Below are positions 42,607-55,400 of a stretch of 64,000 nt of DNA, one piece after another. The notes under the pieces were generated by a model. That model did not search any database and was not told the origin of the DNA. It saw nothing but the letters and a program-made list of their open reading frames with translations. Positions within the stretch are counted from its first letter, which is position 1; each line of letters begins with the position of its first letter. Source of the stretch: Verticillium longisporum (Eukaryota > Ascomycota > Sordariomycetes > Glomerellales > Plectosphaerellaceae); contig JAETXT010000004.1 of NCBI GenBank assembly GCA_019188255.1, positions 2,976,001 through 3,040,000 of the forward strand. The letters run 5' to 3'. The position numbers were made by a program, and so were the translations under genes.

Positions 42607-45216
42607 ATGTCGAGCTCTCAGGCTGGAGGTGACTCCAAGCTGTTCGCGAGGGTAAGTACTTCTTCCTCTTTCTCCCCTGCATATAGCCAGCATCCTTCCT
42701 GCCCCGTCACTGCTGTACCCCCCTGGTCGCCATCGACGGTCGCCATGTCGTAGACATCACAGGCCTTGGTGGGCATCGGGCTGTCACCCCGTCTTGTTCT
42801 CTAGTATACCAAACCACCACCGACCGACCGATCAACTCCACTTTGCGCATCACGATACCTCTTGCTTCTGGTTCTCACTTCTTTCCCTCCCTCCTCCAAG
42901 ATACCCCCATGCTGTCGACGTCGCATCCCACCTCCATCATGTTTATGGCGTACATGCCGCCGCCGGCGTTGCCCAGGCTAACAACTGCAAAGGGCAAAGT
43001 CGCGGAATTGCGACTCGAGCTGAATAGCGGAGGAAAGAAGGACAAGAACAATGCGGGCAAGAAGATCGCCCTCAAGAAAATTGTGGCCAACATGACCATG
43101 AGCAACAACGACATGGTGGCGCTGTTTCCCGATATTATTGGATGCATGCACATTCAGAGCCTCGAGATCAAGAAGATGTGCTTCTTGTTCCTAGTCAACT
43201 ATGCGAGGATGAGGCCAGAGATTGCGCTGCAGGCGATACCCGTGCTCGAGAGGGTATGTGATTCTTTGCGCATTCTTTCCCTTCTCCCTCTTGCCAGCCG
43301 ACGACAGACAGTAACTGACATGCGCAGGATATGGACGACCCGAACCCCCTCGTGCGCGCCCTCGCCCTGCGGACCATGTCCTACATCCACGTTCGCGAAT
43401 ATGTCGAGGCCACGGTGCCCATTGTCAAGCACATGCTGCGCGATCCCGACCCCTACGTGCGCAAGACGGCGGCCTATTGCGTTGCAAAACTCTATGACCA
43501 TGACCGTCGTGTTGTCGAGGCGTCAGACCTCATCGACCGGCTTAACACGCTGCTGAGGGACGACAACCCAACCGTTGTTGCCAGTGCGCTGGCGGGACTG
43601 ATGGATATCTGGGAGAGGAGCGACTCGATCAAGCTCACAATCGACTACAGCAACGCATCTAAAATGGTCGCCATTCTCGCCGACTGTTCAGAGTGGGGTC
43701 AGACGTACATTCTCGAGGCGCTCATGTCCTACGTGCCGCAGGAGTCAGGGAGGCTCTGCTCCTGGCGGAGCGCATATCACCACGACTGTCGCACTCAAAC
43801 TCGGCCGTCGTGCTCACGTGCATCCGTGTCATCCTCTACCTCATGAACTACATTGCCGACCAGAAACAAATCTCGGCGCTCTGCCGCAAGCTGTCGCCGC
43901 CGCTGGTGACGCTGCTCGCCAAGGGCCCCGAGGTGCAGTACCTGGCGCTGCGCAACGCGCTGCTGATCCTGCAGAAGCGGCCGGAGGTGCTGCGCAACGA
44001 CATTCGCGTCTTCTTCTGCAAGTACAACGACCCCATCTACGTCAAGGTGACCAAGCTGGAGCTCATCTTCATGCTGGCCAACGAGAAGAACATTGACGAG
44101 GTGCTTACGGAGCTGCGCGAGTACGCGACCGAGATTGACGTGCACTTTGTGCGCAAGGCGGTGCGGGCGATCGGCAAGCTGGCCATCAAGATTGAGCCGG
44201 CGGCGCGGCAGTGCATCAACCTGCTGCTGGAGCTCGTGTCGACCAAGGTGACGTATATCGTGCAGGAGGCCACGGTGGTGATCCGCAACATTTTCCGCAA
44301 GTACCCGAACCAGTACGAGTCGATCATTGGCACGCTGTGTGAGCACCTCGACTCGCTCGACGAGCCCGAGGCCAAGGCGGCCATGGTATGGGTCATTGGG
44401 CAGTATGCCGACAGGATCGAGAACAGCGAAGCGCTGCTCGAGGATTTCCTCGACTCGTTCGCCGAGGAGCCGGTCGAGGTGCAGCTGGCGCTGCTGACGG
44501 CTACGGTCAAGCTGTTCATCCAGCGGCCGACCAAGGGCCAGGAGCTCGTGCCGCGGGTGCTCAAGTGGGCGACGGAGGAGACGGACAACCCGGACCTGCG
44601 CGATCGGGCCTACATGTACTGGCGGCTGCTGTCTACAGATATGGCGGCGGCCAAAACGATCGTCATGACCGAGAAGCCGCCCATCACGGCCGAGTCGGAG
44701 CGCCTCGACCCGGCCACGCTCGAAGAGATGTGCCTCAATGTCGGCACGCTGGCGACCGTCTACCTCAAGCCCGTGCAGACTGTGTTCCGGTCGGCGCGCG
44801 CCCGCAAGCTGCTCGACTCGCCGGCGCTGCAGAAGCAGTACCTCGCGACGGCCGAGAAGCAGAAGAGCCTCAGCCAACTCGGCCTCGGCGGTCAGCCGGC
44901 CGACATTGACGTGCGCAACCGGGCGGCCAACGCGGCGACGGCGGCGGGCGTGGGCGCGGGCATCGGCGCGGGTGCGGCCCTGGGCACGCCCAACGGAGAC
45001 GGCAACGGCAACCTCGCGCAGGCTGTCAACGACGCGGACGCGTACTTTGCGGGCATCGGACCGCAGCAGATGGCGGCCATGCGCGTGGACGACGGCGATG
45101 TGTTTGGGGGCAACGGCGGGTACGAGACGGGTTACGTGGTGAACCAGCACGCGCCGCAGCAGGTGGTGCAGCCGGCGCAAGGGGCAGGGAGTAACGGTGA
45201 TCTGCTGATGCTGTAG
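42607..45216 (+). CDS. AP-1-type beta-adaptin (one-base frameshift in this assembly)
   Basis: Large subunit of the clathrin adaptor complex at the trans-Golgi/endosome. Exons 42607-42651, 42993-43253 and 43328-45216; intron 1 is unusually long (341 nt). The start [21 protein letters not shown] is split over exons 1-2. The trunk is an alpha-solenoid with [48 protein letters not shown] and [17 protein letters not shown] Gly/Ala-rich hinge and a short tail ending GDLLML follow; there is no large ear domain, as in fungal AP-1 beta. At 43747-43750 the sequence TCAGGGAGG lacks one base; TCAGCGGAGG-like spacing joins SYVPQES to [19 protein letters not shown]. With it the protein is 731 residues. AP-2 beta is the alternative, judged less likely. 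Confidence 0.88.
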
Positions 45217-46669
45217 AGATGCGGTGAATATATCCCAGTTCGTTCACGCTGTACTTCCTGTGTTCCCCATGCCCTCTGCTGCTTTCACTGCTTAAACTTA
45301 TTTGTAGCTTGGTGCGAAGAATGCGGTCCATGTTCGAAGAGGCGTCGAGGCCATGTCGTGAGAGCATGGTGGTGGTGGTGTTTGGTTCATGTAGTATACC
45401 GTAGAACGTCCTCCTGGAGCACCTTAGCACGGCCGCAGACGAGGTACGGCACACTGCAGAAGGTGGGGAACGCCATGGCGGCTTCCACACCTGCAAGGTG
45501 CTGTAGGTACTGTCGAGGCATACCATGTTGGCGGGGTCGAGGATCGTGGTCTGCAGTCTCGTGACGCCGTGACGCCTTCTTCGGGAGGACCCGATAGTCC
45601 AATGAGGAGAGGTGGAAAATGCGCCATTGAATGGTCTCAATGTTCACTTCATGAGGTTTGCCTGCTCGACCAGGTCCCATGAGCATGTCGAAGAGCAAAG
45701 GACCAGACAGCAGGCGTGGTCCAGCTCGGACTGTCGCCAAGACGGAGGATGGGGAGAAAGTAGGTCGATGTTGTATCTGCAACCGAGCGGCTGGGCGCTG
45801 AGGTGCAGTAGCAGGAGCTGCCAGGCCTATCTGGGCTCCCAGTAGAGGACCGAAGGCCCTGAGGCCCCCAGCCCTCGAGCCTGCCAGGCCATCTACCTTC
45901 CCGAAGGTATCTAGGCAGGACCTTAGCCAGGTACCTTAGGCAGGTAGGTAGGTAGGTCAGTATGGAATGGAAGGCGAGAAAAGTACTCCCTCGTTGCTGC
46001 CAGACAAAGCGAAGTGATGCTCCCTTCCTGCCCTGCGCCCGTCACCTTGAAGTCAAACACGCAACATTCCACTTCCCCACATGGCTCAGGTGCCATGAAA
46101 ACCGTCACATCATCATGTCGTCCAACACGTTTCAGACCCTCCCATCATTGAGCCCAATCTTTTTCGTGTCCCTCCGTCCCTTCACCTCTTCACCCTGCCT
46201 GCGGCACAGCGGTACAGCAGCATCCAGAAAACGCATTCAATGCCGTCTTCCCTTTTCCCGGCAACCACCCGAGAAGCCCGAGTCATTTCCCGCATGAACT
46301 GACAGTCTAACAACCACCCCGGTCCCATTGGTCGCCTCCACCGCTGTGCCTCAACCCCAGACACAGCACCACCCCCAAAGCACCAGCACCCAGAGCACCC
46401 CGACCATCCGTCCCGCCCAGCCGTCTGCCCCCCCAGTGGCCAACTGACTAGACTGACTAGGTACTGGCTGGCTGGCTGGCCCGGCTGGCTCGCTGACTGA
46501 CGGACTCACTGACTGATCGCTTGTCCTGGGGGAGCGAGCGGGCCTGGATTGACCTGAACCTGAACATCTTTCCGACACTTCCAACCACAAACGGCTCTGC
46601 AGCAAACTGCATTGCGTTTTCCACCATCTCCTCCTCTCTTCTCACATCCTCCTCCCCCAAGAGGTCGCA
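45217..46669. other. Intergenic with low-complexity tracts
   Basis: No supported gene. Contains a GGTAGGTAGGTAGGT tract near 45944-45957 and a CTGG/CTGACTGA tetranucleotide-rich stretch at about 46445-46515. The last 100 bp is the leader of the ubiquitin-fold gene. Confidence 0.5.
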
Positions 46670-47750
46670 ATGGCTGATTCCCATCAACCCACCGCCACGA
46701 CCACGACGGCTGTCGAGATGAAGAACGACACCGCCGCCTCCATTGATGAGCCCCGGGACGCCGTTCCCATGGCCGATCTCCCCGGTGGCCCTGAACAGCC
46801 TGCCTCCTCATCATCAGCCGCCGCTGCTGCCGAGAAGACGACAGACACCACGACGACACCTCCCACAACGACAACCACAGAAGCCTCCGCAGCCGTTGCA
46901 GCACCAACGACGACCAACACGACAACAAACGACGCCGCCGCCACCACAGCCGCCGCCCCTACCGAAGACACAATCGCCGCCGCCGCCCCCACTGCCACCA
47001 CACCTACGACCACAACACCTCAATCCCCGCGCGCCGCCCGCTCCGATTCCCTCGCCATCGGCCCCTCGGTCGAGCACGTCCAGTCCGTCACGCCCGCCCA
47101 CCCCTCCGACGGCCCCGTCTGCAACATCACGCTGCTGCTGACCACGGGCGCCCGCCACCCCTACCGCCTCGACGAGAAGTACCTCGCCAAGCGCAACGTT
47201 GCCGTTCCCGCCAAGACGGATGACGGCAAGAGCGACCCCTTTAGCATCAGCGTCTACACTCTCAAGGAGCTCATCCTCAGGGAATGGCGCGAGGAGTGGG
47301 ATGCCAAGCCCGCGAGCCCCAGCAGCATTCGCCTCATTCACTTTGGCAAGTTGCTGGATGATAAGGACCAGCTGAAGCGTACGTCTTTTCTTTCCTTATT
47401 TCCTGCGTTGGAGGTTTGTCAATGGCACGGTTCTGGTATGCTGGGCCCAATGCTCGTTGATTGACTAGTGCTCGGCCTGCACGAGTGCCATCGTCATCGT
47501 TGGCTGGCCCAATGCCATTGCCGTGTCTGGTCGAACAACTGTCCCACCCGACTGTCAACTTCTTCCATGCCCCGTGATGAACTCGCTGACCTGTCCAGAA
47601 TACTCCTTCAGCGCAGAGACGGCCAACGTCGTGCACATGACGGTGCGCCCCGCGGACCTGATTGAGGAGGAGGAACCCAAAGGCGGCAGCAAGTCGACTT
47701 CCGGTGGTCGCTTGAGCGGCCAGGGCGGTGGCTGCTGCGTCATCCTGTAA
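46670..47750 (+). CDS. Prenylated ubiquitin-fold protein (UBL3/MUB-like)
   Basis: Exons 46670-47378 and 47599-47750 (intron 220 nt); 286 residues. The first 150 residues are Thr/Ala-rich and disordered. A ubiquitin-like fold follows: CNITLLLTTGARHPYRLDEKYL, then SVYTLKELILREWREEW, IRLIHFGKLLDDKDQLKQY and NVVHMTVRP. The C-terminus GGGCCVIL is a CaaX box (CVIL, geranylgeranyl type) with a second Cys just before it that could be palmitoylated. Plant and animal MUB/UBL3 proteins are membrane-anchored ubiquitin-fold proteins that bind E2 enzymes or sort proteins to vesicles; the same role is inferred. The intron choice is supported by the LKQYSFS join. Confidence 0.82.
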
Positions 47751-48515
47751 ACGACTTGCCTTGGGCTCACTGAGCGGACGGGCATATCTCGGATGGGACC
47801 ATCTGCAGCCGCTCTTTTCGCGATACATGTTCTGCAAGTGGAAGTATTTCCCTGGGTACCAGAACAACACTGCTTCTCTGTCGAGGAAACGATGCTTCTG
47901 AACGGCAATCATCTCATCCGAAGAAAGGGAACGCCTCTTTTTTGAAGCAAGGCAATCTCGTCATCCCTGGAAAGGCAATGGTAGTCAGAGTGTAGAGAAA
48001 GACGATGGAGAGGGAGAGAGAGAGGACGGCACGTTCGGCAGCCCTGACGGGCTTCCTACAGAGCCCGGTTTTCCGCTTGCATTGACATGTCGTGTCCCGT
48101 GCGTGTCTGCCTCGGTTGGGATTGGAAACAACGGGAGAGGCAGCTGGGAGGTCGGCGTTACGGAATCTTGTCATTTTTTTTTCTTGGTTGTGATCATCAT
48201 CTGTCCTTTTTGTTCTGTCTTGTTTATTTCATGTCATCTCTAAATGGCCTCGGTCGTGTTCATTCTCTCCTTACGACACGCTCGGGTCCATGTTCATAGT
48301 TGCGAAGGGGGGGAGGAAGGGTGGTCCACCAGCGATAAGTCATTTTAGTTTAATGTGCTCATGGCCCTCAGTCTCTCAAATGCCGTTTCTATGCCTGTCT
48401 CGACTCACAGCCTTTATTGCTGCCCCAACACGTCTTGACGCCACGGACCGTTCGGCAGTCGTTGTGCCGGATATCGTACATCTGTCTGTGTGTTTCTTGT
48501 TTTCCATAACCGTCT
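47751..48515. other. Convergent intergenic stretch
   Basis: 3' regions of the ubiquitin-fold gene and UMP1. A GGAGAGGGAGAGAGAGAGG tract lies near 48008 and a T12 run near 48173. No gene supported. Confidence 0.5.
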
Positions 48516-49070
48516 TTACATCTTCAGCTTCCTCTCCATCTCATCATGCATGCCCACACCGCCAGCAGAGCCCATGCCCTCATCACCAGGGTACACATCC
48601 TCCCACGAGATGCTCGCGTCCTTGCCCCGGAGAATCTCCTCGTGGTGGCCGACCTGGCCGCCGCCGAGGGCGACGGGCCGCCAGGCGCCGCGGCGCGTGA
48701 TGCCCAGCTCCATCTGGCGGCGGATGGGCTCGGCGGCGCCGTAGGCGCGGCGCAGCGTCTCCATGCGCAGGGCCCCCAGCGTGGCCTCCCAGTCCTTGAG
48801 GCGCGCCCCGAGCGGGTGCGCCGACGTCAGCGTCGTCGCCGGGTCGGCGGCCAGGGCGTTCGAGGCCGACGAGAGCGGGGAGGGGCCGAGGCCGGTGCGG
48901 AGCGTGTCGTGGAGGCCGGGGACCGAGGGGGCCGAGGTCGAGGTCGAGGTTGCCGTGAAGGTTTGGGAGGCCGCTGAGGCGGGGACGATGCGGAGCTGGA
49001 GGGGGGGCCTGCTTGTTAGATGGGATTGCCTTGTTGGGTAGCTGCCTGTCATAGGGAGACGTACGCTCAT
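48516..49070 (-). CDS. UMP1: Proteasome maturation factor
   Basis: Chaperone of 20S proteasome assembly, degraded as its first substrate. Exon 1 49070-49065 holds only ATG AGC; intron 48996-49064 (GTACGT..CCAG); exon 2 48995-48516; 161 residues (MSLRIVPAS...). Conserved segments: GLHDTLRTGLG, HPLGARLKDWEAT, LRMETLRRAYGAAEPIRRQMEL and the acidic/hydrophobic end WEDVYPGDE...HDEMERKLKM. If the intron is not spliced the same frame stays open and gives MSVRLPMTG.., but the spliced form fits the family better. It diverges from the twin-ABC gene. Confidence 0.88.
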   Translation of the reverse strand: MSVRLPMTGSYPTRQSHLTSRPPLQLRIVPASAASQTFTATSTSTSAPSVPGLHDTLRTGLGPSPLSSASNALAADPATTLTSAHPLGARLKDWEATLGALRMETLRRAYGAAEPIRRQMELGITRRGAWRPVALGGGQVGHHEEILRGKDASISWEDVYPGDEGMGSAGGVGMHDEMERKLKM

Positions 49071-49550
49071 TGTGATGGTTTTGGGAAGTGGTGTGGAAGG
49101 TCGATGTTTTTTTTTTTGTTCGAGGTGTCAGAGCTTCTTGAGGATATGCTCTTGCTACCTAGGATGGTGATCTGCTGTGATGGAAAGGCGGAAGCAGATG
49201 GTCGGGCTGCTGGGGCGAGGCTGATAGCTTGTGTTGAAGGTTGCGTCGCGATAGGTGCCTGTCTGAGGTGCCTGCCTCAACGAGCTCTGCTGACTACGCC
49301 TACGAAGATGGCACGTGACTAGCCTCTGGCCCATGCAGGGGTCGGCCAACATCCCTCGACCTCCCCTGTTCCCTGGCGCGACTTGGTGCGTCACAGTGGG
49401 CCACTACAGCTTCCCCGGACTCTATTCTTCGACAAACGGGATCCATCCGACGACCAGACCCAGCAATTGACGGATTGACGCCCTTTGCATTATGACTCTC
49501 TCACCACCACACCACATGCACACGCGCACAATGCGACGCACGCGCTCGCC
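49071..49550. promoter_or_regulatory. Divergent promoter, UMP1 / twin-ABC gene
   Basis: 480 bp between the two ATGs. A T11 run near 49108 and TC-rich tracts are present. No proteasome-associated control element (GGTGGCAAA) was seen. Confidence 0.4.
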
Positions 49551-51416
49551 ATGCGTCTCCCGCCCATTCTCCGCATCGCCAATGGCACCTTCTACCGCCA
49601 CCATCCAAACGCAACAACGCACCTGAACCCTCCGCTCTTCGCCGATCTCACCTTTGACATCGAGGCCGATACCCAGAACCAGAAGCACTGGTGCATCGTC
49701 GGTCCGTCCCTGGCAGGAAAAACGACTTTTCTTCACCTCCTGCGCGGTTCTCATCTCGCCATCCCGCCGACCTCGCGCTCCTACCCCTACCTCGCAACCG
49801 GCCCCCTGCCACCATGGCTCCGTGACTCTCACCGTGCAATCCGCTACGTCGGCTTCGACGACAGCCCCTCCGGCCCCGCGACGAGCGCCTACATTGCCGC
49901 CCGCTACGAGTCCCGCCGCGAAGACACCGACTGGTCCCTGCGGCAATTCCTCCTCGGCGAGACCTCCTTCAACGAGGCCAAGCGTGACGATGCGCCCACC
50001 GCGGAACGACTCGGCCAAGTCGCCGATGACCTGCGCCTGGGCCCGCTGCTCGATCTGCCTGTTGCGTTCTTGAGCAATGGCCAGGGCCGCCGCGCGAGGA
50101 TAGCGAGGGCCCTGCTTACGGGACCGGAGGTGCTGTTGCTCGACGAGCCGTTCATGGGCCTCGATCCTACTACCGTTGCTGGACTGAGTCCGCTGCTCAA
50201 GGGCATGGCTGACCGCGGCGCGCCGAGGGTTGTGCTGAGCGGGAGGCCGCAGGACCCCATTCCCGATTGGATCACACATCTTGTCTATCTCAGGAGTGAC
50301 TGCCAGGTGGGCTCTATGGGCGAAAAGGACGTTGTGCTCGCTGGGCTGAGGGGCTACGTCCGGGGCGTCTGGAAAGGCGGTATCATCGAGGACGACAAGC
50401 TGCCCGTCAAGGCACTGTGGGAGATGGGCAGGACGTTGACTGCAGAGGGTGCACAGGGTGAGGGTCTCGGATCTGGACTCGCTGCCGACGAGGAAGTAAC
50501 TACCGAAGCGTCAGCTGACGCGGCGGCGTCGCTCAGCACCGGCGAGCCCCTCGTGGAGATGAACGGCTGTCAGGTCCGCTACGGCGACAAGATCGCCCTC
50601 GGCAACTGGAGTCAATCGACGCCGGCTGGCCCCAAGGACGGCCTCATCTGGACCGTGCGTCGAGGCGAGCGCTGGGGCGTCTTTGGCCCCAACGGCTCCG
50701 TCAAGACGACCATTGTTGCGTTGCTCTGCTCGGATCACCCGCAGACGTATGCCCTGCCGATCAAGCTCTTTGGCCGGAGTCGCATCCCCGAGCCGGGCTC
50801 TGGTACCAAGGCACTCACGTTCTGGGACATTCAGGCACGCATCGGCCACTCCAGTCCCGAGGTGCACCAGCACATGCCGCGCAACCTGACCGTGCGGGCC
50901 GTCCTAGAGAGCGCGTGGGCGAGCACCTTCAGCGCCGTGCCGCGTCTCGACGACGACGCGCGGGCGAGGGTCGAGGCTGCACTGAAGTGGTTCGCGCCCG
51001 AGCTGGATCCCAGCTTCCAGTCCCGCGCGGAAGAGGGGGGCCTCGCCTGGGCGGACGACAACCTCTTCGGCAGGCTCTCCTTCAGCGCGCAGCGCGTGGC
51101 ACTACTCGTGCGCGCCGTGATACGAGGCCAGGACGTCGTGGTGCTCGACGAGGCGTTTGGCGGCATGGACGAGGTCGTGCGGGAGAAGTGCATGGCGTTC
51201 CTCGAGGAGGGCGTCGAGGGCGGCGTGCCGGGCCTGTCGGAGGCGCAGGCGCTCGTTTGCATCAGTCACGTCCGGGAGGAGGTGCCGGACTGCGTCGAGG
51301 CGTGGATGTGTCTGCCCGAGGCCAACGAGGGGCTTCCTGCGCGGTTTGGGAGGTTCAAGGGGTCTGTGAGGAAGGGAGAGAGGGGATGGAAGGAGGCTTG
51401 GGGGGTTTCGAGCTGA
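49551..51416 (+). CDS. Twin ABC ATPase without membrane domains (YDR061W-like)
   Basis: 621 residues, intronless. The frame extends upstream but the first ATG is 49551 (MRLPPILRIANG). NBD1: Walker A GPSLAGKT near 50-57, signature LSNGQGRRARIARALL near 173, Walker B VLLLDEPFMGLD. NBD2: Walker-A position GPNGSVKT at 379-386, where the usual Gly before Lys is Val (residue 384, GTC at 50700-50702); the signature region reads LSFSAQRVALLVRAV instead of LSGGQ; Walker B is VVVLDEAFGGMDE. There are no transmembrane segments. The group includes yeast YDR061W and bacterial ModF/PhrA-like proteins; cellular role unknown. NBD2 probably binds or turns over ATP poorly. Confidence 0.8.
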   Translation: MRLPPILRIANGTFYRHHPNATTHLNPPLFADLTFDIEADTQNQKHWCIVGPSLAGKTTFLHLLRGSHLAIPPTSRSYPYLATGPLPPWLRDSHRAIRYVGFDDSPSGPATSAYIAARYESRREDTDWSLRQFLLGETSFNEAKRDDAPTAERLGQVADDLRLGPLLDLPVAFLSNGQGRRARIARALLTGPEVLLLDEPFMGLDPTTVAGLSPLLKGMADRGAPRVVLSGRPQDPIPDWITHLVYLRSDCQVGSMGEKDVVLAGLRGYVRGVWKGGIIEDDKLPVKALWEMGRTLTAEGAQGEGLGSGLAADEEVTTEASADAAASLSTGEPLVEMNGCQVRYGDKIALGNWSQSTPAGPKDGLIWTVRRGERWGVFGPNGSVKTTIVALLCSDHPQTYALPIKLFGRSRIPEPGSGTKALTFWDIQARIGHSSPEVHQHMPRNLTVRAVLESAWASTFSAVPRLDDDARARVEAALKWFAPELDPSFQSRAEEGGLAWADDNLFGRLSFSAQRVALLVRAVIRGQDVVVLDEAFGGMDEVVREKCMAFLEEGVEGGVPGLSEAQALVCISHVREEVPDCVEAWMCLPEANEGLPARFGRFKGSVRKGERGWKEAWGVSS

Positions 51417-52409
51417 GATGCCTGCTAAGAGGTGCTCAAGGCCCAACAGCAGGCTCGTCAGACATCGGTACTCAAGATGATGGGCTTTGCAAAGCAGCAG
51501 CGATCGGCGGCCGGCCTGAAGCCCGAGAGCCCGAAAAGTGCTGCACATGGAGCTGACGCTGACGCATCCCTGGCTAGGGAACCTACTTGCATGACTTCAC
51601 CACCTCGTACGTTCAAAATCAACCCGTAGGTTCAATGCGACGCGAAAAAGTCCTCGCGCTCCCATGCGATGCAGAAAAGGGGGTGTGCCACCATGCTTGT
51701 CACAGCGCTTCCGCTCGGTGTTTACGTGGTGTAACATGCAATCTGGATCGAGATCGACAACTCTGTTGTGCTTGTTGCTGGGTGTTTCCCTCTTGTTGTC
51801 GTATTGCAACTCAGGTCGAGATGGGCAAAGTTTGCGTCTAACAGTCGCCAATCGAGCCGACCATCTCTGGCCGATTGGCCTTTGCCCAGTTCAGGCTTGG
51901 TGGTCACTCAAGTGAGGGGACACAGCAACGACGGAGGAAGATGGGCGGCAGGCTAAGGGGCGACCCACCTGCCCGTGCGGCGGCCGGCCCCACGAAGCGC
52001 CTTCCGATGGAGCCCGGTTGCCGGGGCGACAGGTAACATCACAAACGCCCTGGTGCCCCTCGCCCTGTGCATGCGCCTGCCCTGCACCGTCACCGCGGAG
52101 GCTGACAGCAATTGTCTGGTAGTCGTGCCAGCAGCTCCTTCCTAGCTGGCCGAGCTAGGTCTCTTAAATCGACACGCCCTCTTCCTGTCACTCTTGCCCC
52201 CCCCATGATAAGCCAGCTGGGACCAACATTCCTCGTCCGCTCATCACTCCTCCAGACGACTCGCTATTGACATTGTCTTCCTCTCCAGCGCAAGGCGACC
52301 TGAAGTGGGAAGCACTCCCTTCGACCCTTTTTTTTGAGACACCAATTCTGCCATCAACATTCCTTGCCAAACCATCTCGTCCCACGATCCTACAAAACAG
52401 TCGCCCGCC
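51417..52409. other. Intergenic, promoter of chitin synthase
   Basis: About 1 kb. Short overlapping open frames only. The leader before 52410 is C/T-rich. Confidence 0.5.
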
Positions 52410-55400
52410 ATGGACGGTCCCAGCACCCCAGGCTCGCGTCCTCCCGACTACAGCCTACCCTCCTACGACGATCACGACGATTCGCCGCCGTCTGGACATC
52501 ACCAGAACATCAATCCTGCCGCCATCCGACTGTTGACGTCGGTGGAAGGTGATCCCTGCGACGCTCGCCCGTATGTTCCCAGGTCTCCTGACAAGCCCTC
52601 TTCCCCCGAGCACACTGTCAAGCACAGCACTCCATCTGATGCCAACCTCTACCCCGAGCCTCTGTCGCTCAAGAAAGACGCCAATTCAACTTGGACAACG
52701 CCAGAGCACTTCGATGCCCTGAAGCGACAGGAAGCTGGCCGTGTACCCCCAAGCCCCGAATCCGTCGATGCGCAGGCTCCTGCCACGCGTCGCAGCTACC
52801 AAGAACTCCCCAAACCCAAACCCGCGCGTGCTTCGACTGTCAAGTTGCAGAAGAAGTCACACTCCCAACCCAACGTGCCGCGTTGCGTAGGCGTCCGAGC
52901 CAGCCTGCCCGTTATCCCTGAGGGTCCTTCTGCGAGAAAAAGTGCCCTCCAGAAACCCTCGACCAGCTGCCTCTCCACACCACAGACATGCCCAAACAAA
53001 GAGAGCTCTGGCTCACAATCTGATCTTTCTAGTGCCCAACCAACGCAGCGACGCTCGTACCAGCCTTCCATCATGTCGGACTACTCGAGGCACGACACCA
53101 TTCTCGACCCGCCGGCCATGCCGCCCCGGATTCCACATACGTTCCCTTCCAGGGCCGTGAGAGGAGGACACCATCGCCAGCGAGATCCTCGCCAACAAGG
53201 CCCTGGAGCAGAATGTCCAACGACTACACTCGCCCTCCCCCTCCACCATGTACGAACCATCCGACCTCAATGGCAGCCCGCGCCCTGGAACACCCTCGTC
53301 AAGATACGGCGGCAGCCCGAGGAGGCCTCTACCTCCTGCGCCGCTGTTCTCCAACTCGGCACGCGACTCGCAAGCCTCGTTTGCTGACGATGTCACCGTA
53401 TCCATCCCCCTTGACCACGATCCCGATGATGTGTTTGGTCCCGAGACGGATATCAGTGACAGCCGTTACCGCAAGAATTCATACATATCTCAAGACACTC
53501 TGCACGACGATCCAGAAGACGATTACGTCCACGATGACGACGAAGAGAACGACCAGCAGGGGCACTATGGCCCAGCGCCTGATGGCAAGCAGGAGCGTCG
53601 CGGTGTTCGCGCGCCCCAGATGTCAAGGAAAGAGGTCCAGCTCATCAACGGCGAGCTTGTCCTCGAATGCAAAATCCCAACCATTCTCTACAGCTTCCTG
53701 CCGCGACGCGACGAGGTTGAGTTTACGCACATGCGCTACACGGCTGTGACGTGCGATCCCGATGACTTTGTCGACCGTGGGTACAAGCTGCGACAAACCA
53801 TTGGCCGAACAGCTCGTGAAACAGAGCTATTCATCTGCATCACCATGTACAACGAGACGGAAATTGACTTTACGCGGACTATGCACGCCGTCATGAAGAA
53901 CGTATCACACTTCTGCAGCCGCAAGAAGTCGCGTACGTGGGGCGAGCTCGGATGGCAGAAGATTGTCGTCTGCATCGTGTCCGACGGCCGTGAAAAGATT
54001 CACCCGAGGACCCTCGATGCACTGGCTGCCATGGGTGTGTACCAAGACGGTATCGCCAAGAACTTTGTCAACCAGAAGGCCGTCCAGGCCCATGTGTACG
54101 AGTACACGACGCAGGTGTCTCTCGACGCCGATCTCAAATTCAAAGGCGCCGAGAAGGGCATCGTGCCGTGCCAGATGATTTTCTGTCTGAAAGAGAAGAA
54201 CCAGCGCAAGCTCAACTCGCACAGATGGTTCTTCAACGCTTTCGGCAAATCACTCAACCCCAACGTGTGCATTCTGCTTGACGTCGGCACACGACCTGGT
54301 GGCGACTCGCTGTACCATTTGTGGAAGGCCTTCGACAACGACTCGAACGTTGCGGGCGCCTGTGGTGAGATCAAGGCCATGAAGGGCAAGTTTGGACGCA
54401 ATCTGCTCAACCCGCTTGTCGCGTCGCAAAACTTTGAGTACAAAATGTCCAACATTCTTGACAAGCCACTCGAGTCCGTCTTTGGCTACATTACTGTGCT
54501 GCCTGGTGCCCTCAGTGCATACCGGTACCACGCGCTGCAAAATGACGAGACGGGCCATGGCCCACTGAGTCAGTACTTCAAGGGAGAGACGCTGCACGGA
54601 CAGCACGCCGACGTCTTCACCGCCAACATGTACCTTGCTGAGGATCGTATCCTTTGCTGGGAGCTCGTCGCCAAAAGGGACGAAAGGTGGGTGCTCAAGT
54701 ACGTCAAGGGCTGCCACGGAGAGACGGACGTGCCAGACAGCGTACCCGAGTTCATCTCGCAGCGCCGTCGTTGGCTCAACGGTGCCTTCTTCGCCGCCGT
54801 CTACTCGCTCGTACACTTCAAGCAGGTCTGGACAACCGACCACACTCTCGCCCGTAAGATTCTTCTCAACATCGAGTCGTTCTACCAGCTGCTGCAGCTC
54901 CTCTTCACCTATTTCTCGCTCGCCAACTTCTACCTCACCTTCTACTTCGTTGCAGGTAATCTGGCTGATCCGCAAGTCGACCCCTTTGGCAACAATGCCG
55001 GCTTCTGGATCTTCACCGTCTTGCGGTACACCTGCGCCCTCCTCATCGCCACGCAATTCATCCTCTCTCTGGGCAATCGTCCTCAAGGCGCGAGCAGACT
55101 CTACCTGGCGAGCATGATCATCTTTGTCATTATCATGATGTACACCTCCTTTGCCACCATTTGGATCGTTGTCTACCAGTTCTCCCACGATAACATCAGT
55201 CTTGGCAGCAACGTCTTCACCAACATTATCGTCTCCATGCTGTCTACTCTTGGTCTCTACATCATCATGTCCCTCATGTACCTCGAGCCCTGGCACCTCA
55301 TCACCTCCTTTGTCCAGTACTACCTCCTCCTGCCCTTCAGCATCTGCACCCTCCAGGTGTATGCCTTTTGCAACACCCACGATGTCACTTGGGGCACAAA

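Noticed and set aside
43795..45180. 461-codon open frame on the minus strand
   Set aside because: It is an exact shadow of beta-adaptin; C/G-rich third positions keep the opposite strand open. The plus-strand protein is plainly conserved.
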